Source of the DNA: Minisyncoccota bacterium
GTDB taxonomy: Bacteria; Patescibacteriota; Minisyncoccia; Phycocordibacterales; UBA1550
NCBI GenBank assembly: GCA_028712595.1
Contig: JAQTPS010000001.1
Location: 29,132 to 78,785, forward strand
DNA length: 49,654 nt
Reading direction: 5' to 3'
Shown: positions 46,426 to 49,654 of the stretch, piece by piece
Position numbering within the stretch: the first letter of the stretch is position 1
How the letters are laid out: every line of letters starts with the position of its first letter
The notes under the pieces: generated by a model
Told to the model about the DNA's origin: nothing
Seen by the model: the letters and a program-made list of their open reading frames with translations, nothing else
The model's database searches: none
Program-made: the position numbers and the translations under genes

Positions 46426-46635
46426 TTACTTCTTTCCTGCTGCCTGGCGCTTCTTAAAACGCTCCACACGTCCTGCCGTGTCGATAGTTTTTTCCTCTCC
46501 AGTAAAGAATGGGTGGCATGAGCTACAAATCTCAACATGGATTTCGGGCATAGTAGAACCAACAGTGAACTTTTCTCCACAGGAGCAAGTTACCTTTGTT
46601 TCGCCGTTGTATGCTGGGTGAATATCTTTCTTCAT
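46426..46635 (-). CDS. rpmE: 50S ribosomal protein L31 (zinc-binding C+ type)
   Basis: [46 protein letters not shown]. Confidence 0.95.
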   Translation of the reverse strand: MKKDIHPAYNGETKVTCSCGEKFTVGSTMPEIHVEICSSCHPFFTGEEKTIDTAGRVERFKKRQAAGKK

Positions 46636-46726
46636 ATAAACGAGACTTTATCAGAACGGTGCCCTTTTTGCAAGGGGCACAAGGACGTTATACTACTAGG
46701 TAAATAAATGATTAAAAGGGCGTCTT

Positions 46727-47170
46727 TTAATGCATGTAGTAAAAAATGACTGCACTCATCAGCGCGCAAAGCCCAATCGCATACCCAGCGTTAATGATGA
46801 AAAGTTTCTGCGGGCGAGGACTCCAATGCGGTTCATTCGAACAAAGCATGAGTGAAAAGTGCGTAGTCACAGAAAAGGCAAGGGCCAATAGAATGCTTAT
46901 TTGCAAAGCTTCCATTAACGTACTAACTCCATACATTATTATAAAAGACGTAAGAGCAGTAGCCATGCCCATGTTCACAAGAAAGTTGTACACTACAATT
47001 CGTGGCATCTCTTTCTTGTTCGCCTCCATACTTTCCTTTGTTTTTCCAGTAACATCCATCCACGTTTTGCCGAAAAACATTTTAGAATACCACATTGACC
47101 CAAAGATGGATCCTGCTAGCGCTGCTCCTAAAATTGTCCACACACTTACTGCCGAAAAAAAATCAGACAT
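46727..47170 (-). CDS. DUF1761-like multi-pass membrane protein
   Basis: Four hydrophobic segments, GSIFGSMWYSKMFFGKTWM typical of DUF1761. Confidence 0.7.
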   Translation of the reverse strand: MSDFFSAVSVWTILGAALAGSIFGSMWYSKMFFGKTWMDVTGKTKESMEANKKEMPRIVVYNFLVNMGMATALTSFIIMYGVSTLMEALQISILLALAFSVTTHFSLMLCSNEPHWSPRPQKLFIINAGYAIGLCALMSAVIFYYMH

Positions 47171-47282
47171 GTAATATTATGACGTTAGAAAACGACTATT
47201 AATCTTCGTAAATATTATACCATCAAGACACTAGGAGCAAAAGATACAGTTGTGCACTGTGCTTTTATAGTTTGGCGCAAAA

Positions 47283-47951
47283 CTACTGAACAGGACACTT
47301 CCCGTTGTAGAAATCAGCAGTAGGGCACTTTGAGCCGTCTTTAAATGTGCAAACAGAGTCAGACACGGCGAACGTCTGTCCTCCGGACCATGCGCAATAT
47401 TTTTGATCAATTCCATCATATCCAGTTGTCTTAACTCCACCCAAAGGGCAGTCACCGCGATATAGCGCCCATTCCTCGCAAGCTCTATTGTCTGCAAAAT
47501 AACATAAACCGTATTCACCTCCGTCTCCCCTCTTTTCTATCGTCAAAGTTCCTCCTACTTTTGAGCAATTAACAGATGCTGGGTTCGCAATCTGTGCAGG
47601 TGTTTGGTCATTTTTTGTAATTCCACAATCTTTGAATGTAGTTTGGTCGCCTTCGTTTACAAAAGCCGTGTCTCCTTTATTCCAAAAAACAAACGACTCG
47701 TCAGAATTTGTATAGCGAGCCCCGGAAGCAGATACAGCTTGAGGAAGTAGCATGTTTCTTCCGTCGCTCAAAGTAAGTTCTACTTTTTCACTAAAGAAAA
47801 TAGCTTGAATTGTTTTATTTTCTGCGCAATAAAAAGTCACTTGGTTTATAACTCCTTCAGTTGGTTTTTTAACCGTTGAGTTTTTATATAAATAAAGAGC
47901 TCCAATAACGACCAATACCACAACAATCATCTCAAGAATTATTTTTTTCAT
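47283..47951 (-). CDS. Membrane-anchored MliC (lysozyme inhibitor)-like protein with DUF333-like Cys-rich modules
   Basis: TM anchor; VTFYCAENKTIQAIFF..VELTLSDGRNMLLPQAVSASGARYT..FVFWNKGDTAFV; then NPASVNCSKVGGTL..GEYGLCYFADNRACEEWAL; start moved to ATG 47951. Confidence 0.75.
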   Translation of the reverse strand: MKKIILEMIVVVLVVIGALYLYKNSTVKKPTEGVINQVTFYCAENKTIQAIFFSEKVELTLSDGRNMLLPQAVSASGARYTNSDESFVFWNKGDTAFVNEGDQTTFKDCGITKNDQTPAQIANPASVNCSKVGGTLTIEKRGDGGEYGLCYFADNRACEEWALYRGDCPLGGVKTTGYDGIDQKYCAWSGGQTFAVSDSVCTFKDGSKCPTADFYNGKCPVQ

Positions 47952-48004
47952 ATTTTGATTGTACACTAAACCAAAAAACAAAGCATCCAAATTCAACGCG
48001 TTTT

Positions 48005-48751
48005 CTAGATTTGCATTCTCTTGAAGAAATAACTTCCTAGCCACAAAAACAGTAGCGTAATTACTCCGAGAACAACAAAATCGGTTGCTAAACCATAATG
48101 CCCCATATTGATGAGTAGCGCACGCAACGCATCGATACCATACGAAAGTGGATCAAGTCTGGCTATGACTGCAAGGACTGTCGGTAATCCTTTAAGTGGA
48201 AAAATCGCGCCCGAAAGGAAAAATAGCGGCATAACCAAAAAGTTCATAATTAACTGAAATCCCTGCATATCACTAAGAAGAGAAGCAATCATTGTGCCAA
48301 GCGAAGTAAAAAGAAGTGCAATTAAAAACATTACCACTATTGCCGGAATAACAGCTATGAAGCTAACTGGACGAAAACCGAAAATCATTGAGATGAGCAT
48401 CACAGCAACACCCTGCATAGTAGCAACAGTCGCGCCACCTAGGGTTCTTCCGATCATAATGTTAAAACGAGACATCGGAGCAACTAGGGTTTCTTTCAAA
48501 AATCCGAACTGACGATCCCAAATTACTTCCATTCCCGAGAAAATAGCCGTGAAAATGATACTCATGCCGATTATGCCCGGCGCAAGAAAGTTGAGATAAT
48601 TGCCTTCTCCCGCTTCTTGAAACACAGAACCAAAACCGTACCCCAAAGAGAGCAAAAAAAGAAGAGGCTGAGCAAGGGAGCCCACAATACGCGACTTGGA
48701 GCGTAGATATTTTTTAATTTGTCTTAACCAAAGTATGTAAATCTTTTTCAT
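48005..48751 (-). CDS. ABC-2 type transporter permease
   Basis: Multi-TM; FLAPGIIGMSIIFTAIFSGMEVIWDRQFGFLKETLVAPMSR. Confidence 0.88.
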   Translation of the reverse strand: MKKIYILWLRQIKKYLRSKSRIVGSLAQPLLFLLSLGYGFGSVFQEAGEGNYLNFLAPGIIGMSIIFTAIFSGMEVIWDRQFGFLKETLVAPMSRFNIMIGRTLGGATVATMQGVAVMLISMIFGFRPVSFIAVIPAIVVMFLIALLFTSLGTMIASLLSDMQGFQLIMNFLVMPLFFLSGAIFPLKGLPTVLAVIARLDPLSYGIDALRALLINMGHYGLATDFVVLGVITLLFLWLGSYFFKRMQI

Positions 48752-48761
48752 ATATTTGATG

Positions 48762-49544
48762 TTATCTTCGGAGCTTACGGTGCATTCTCATACGGTCGGT
48801 AGCGTTAGCTCCCTCTTCCCGAATCGTAGTACCAGTGAGCGCCAAGAAGGCCTCTTCTAGAGAGTTGGTGTTGGTTTTCTTTTTTAATTCTTCAGAAGTT
48901 CCGATTGCGACAATTTTACCGTGGTCAATAATGGCGATGCGCTCCGCGATACGATCTGCTTCTTCCATATAATGTGTAGTGAAAAATACAGTGGTGCCTT
49001 CGTTTTTATTAAGTTCTCTCAAATATGCCCACATATGGTTTCGCGTCTGTGGATCAAGGCCGAGTGTCGGTTCGTCAAGGAAAATAATTTTAGGATGATG
49101 CAAAAGTCCTCGCGCAATTTCAAGACGACGCTTCATCCCGCCTGAAAATTCTTTCACCAGACTATTTTTGCGATCCCATAGGTCAACGAACTTGAGTAGC
49201 TCTTCACTTCGCTGTTTTCTTATACTATTTGGCACGTCGTAGAGTATTCCGTGTATTTCCATATTTTCCCAGGCAGTCAAATCATCATCCAAGCTAGGAT
49301 CTTGAAAGACAATCCCAAAAGAGCGTCGTGTTTCGTCCGGATGATGAACGGGGTCATGCCCATTAAGCATAACTGCTCCGCTAGTCGGGTGAAGTAATGT
49401 TGTAAGTATTTTAATCGTTGTGGATTTACCGGCTCCGTTGGGACCAAGGAAGGCAAAAATCTCGCCTTCCTTTACATTAAAGGAAATATTATCGACCGCC
49501 GTAAGATCACCAAATTTTTTTGTAAGATTTTTAACTTCAATCAA
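48762..49544 (-). CDS. ABC transporter ATP-binding protein (DrrA/CcmA-like)
   Basis: FLGPNGAGKSTTIKILTTLLHPTSG, FSGGMKRRLEIARGLLHHPKIIFLDEPTLGLDPQTR. Confidence 0.92.
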   Translation of the reverse strand: MIEVKNLTKKFGDLTAVDNISFNVKEGEIFAFLGPNGAGKSTTIKILTTLLHPTSGAVMLNGHDPVHHPDETRRSFGIVFQDPSLDDDLTAWENMEIHGILYDVPNSIRKQRSEELLKFVDLWDRKNSLVKEFSGGMKRRLEIARGLLHHPKIIFLDEPTLGLDPQTRNHMWAYLRELNKNEGTTVFFTTHYMEEADRIAERIAIIDHGKIVAIGTSEELKKKTNTNSLEEAFLALTGTTIREEGANATDRMRMHRKLRR

Positions 49545-49597
49545 AGTGTTTTTACTTTAGCATATTTTTTTGATGCTGAAACTTTTTTCGAAAAATT

Positions 49598-49654
49598 GCG
49601 GAGAGGGGGAGATTCGGTCACGGATATTTTTCTGCTGAAAAATTCCTCGACCCC
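49598..49654 (-). repeat. Second copy of T-loop-like hairpin repeat, truncated by window end; resembles a tRNA-Ser/Leu 3' end
   Basis: Minus strand GGGGTCGAGGAATTTTTCAGCAGAAAAATATCCGTGACCGAATCTCCCCCTCTCCGC. Confidence 0.45.

Noticed and set aside
1-49654. CRISPR array, transposase/IS, prophage or toxin-antitoxin module
   Set aside because: Looked for regularly spaced repeats, DDE/HUH motifs, phage structural genes and TA pairs; none supportable.

Overview
This 49.65 kb window is a gene-dense, housekeeping-rich bacterial segment. Its gene content and compact architectures fit a Candidate Phyla Radiation / Patescibacteria (Parcubacteria-like) genome. Evidence for that includes a short SMC with no visible hinge, PheT without its tRNA-binding domain, ThrS without TGS, and many small membrane proteins; lineage is inferred from the sequence alone. 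Main blocks: a type IV pilin locus with a duplicated promoter/N-terminus cassette at the left edge; a histidine kinase plus two single-domain receivers; a pilMN(fused)-pilO-like cluster; a ZnuBC-like ABC transporter; engB; a DsbA-like protein; rpoD, dnaG, rpoC and rpoB; trmD, a KH-domain protein and rpsP; rnr; a DnaQ/ExoX-like exonuclease; smc; rnc; a NusB-Nudix fusion; rpmF, rnhB and dnaE; an island of five small or unknown genes; thrS, gyrB and mraY-pheT-pheS; tRNA-Thr(TGT); tsf, rpsB, prfA and rpmE; a DUF1761-like protein; an MliC-DUF333-like protein; and an ABC-2 exporter. I saw no rRNA, CRISPR array, transposase or prophage. The most notable signals are: the exact 190-bp pilin cassette repeat; a hairpin-rich tRNA-T-loop-like repeat seen next to tRNA-Thr and again at the right edge; an 87-nt hairpin whose base pairs the two convergent stop codons; a recurrent GGACNGTCC palindrome in intergenic hairpins; and several unusual domain fusions or losses. 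All family calls are from motif recognition by eye; no searches were run.
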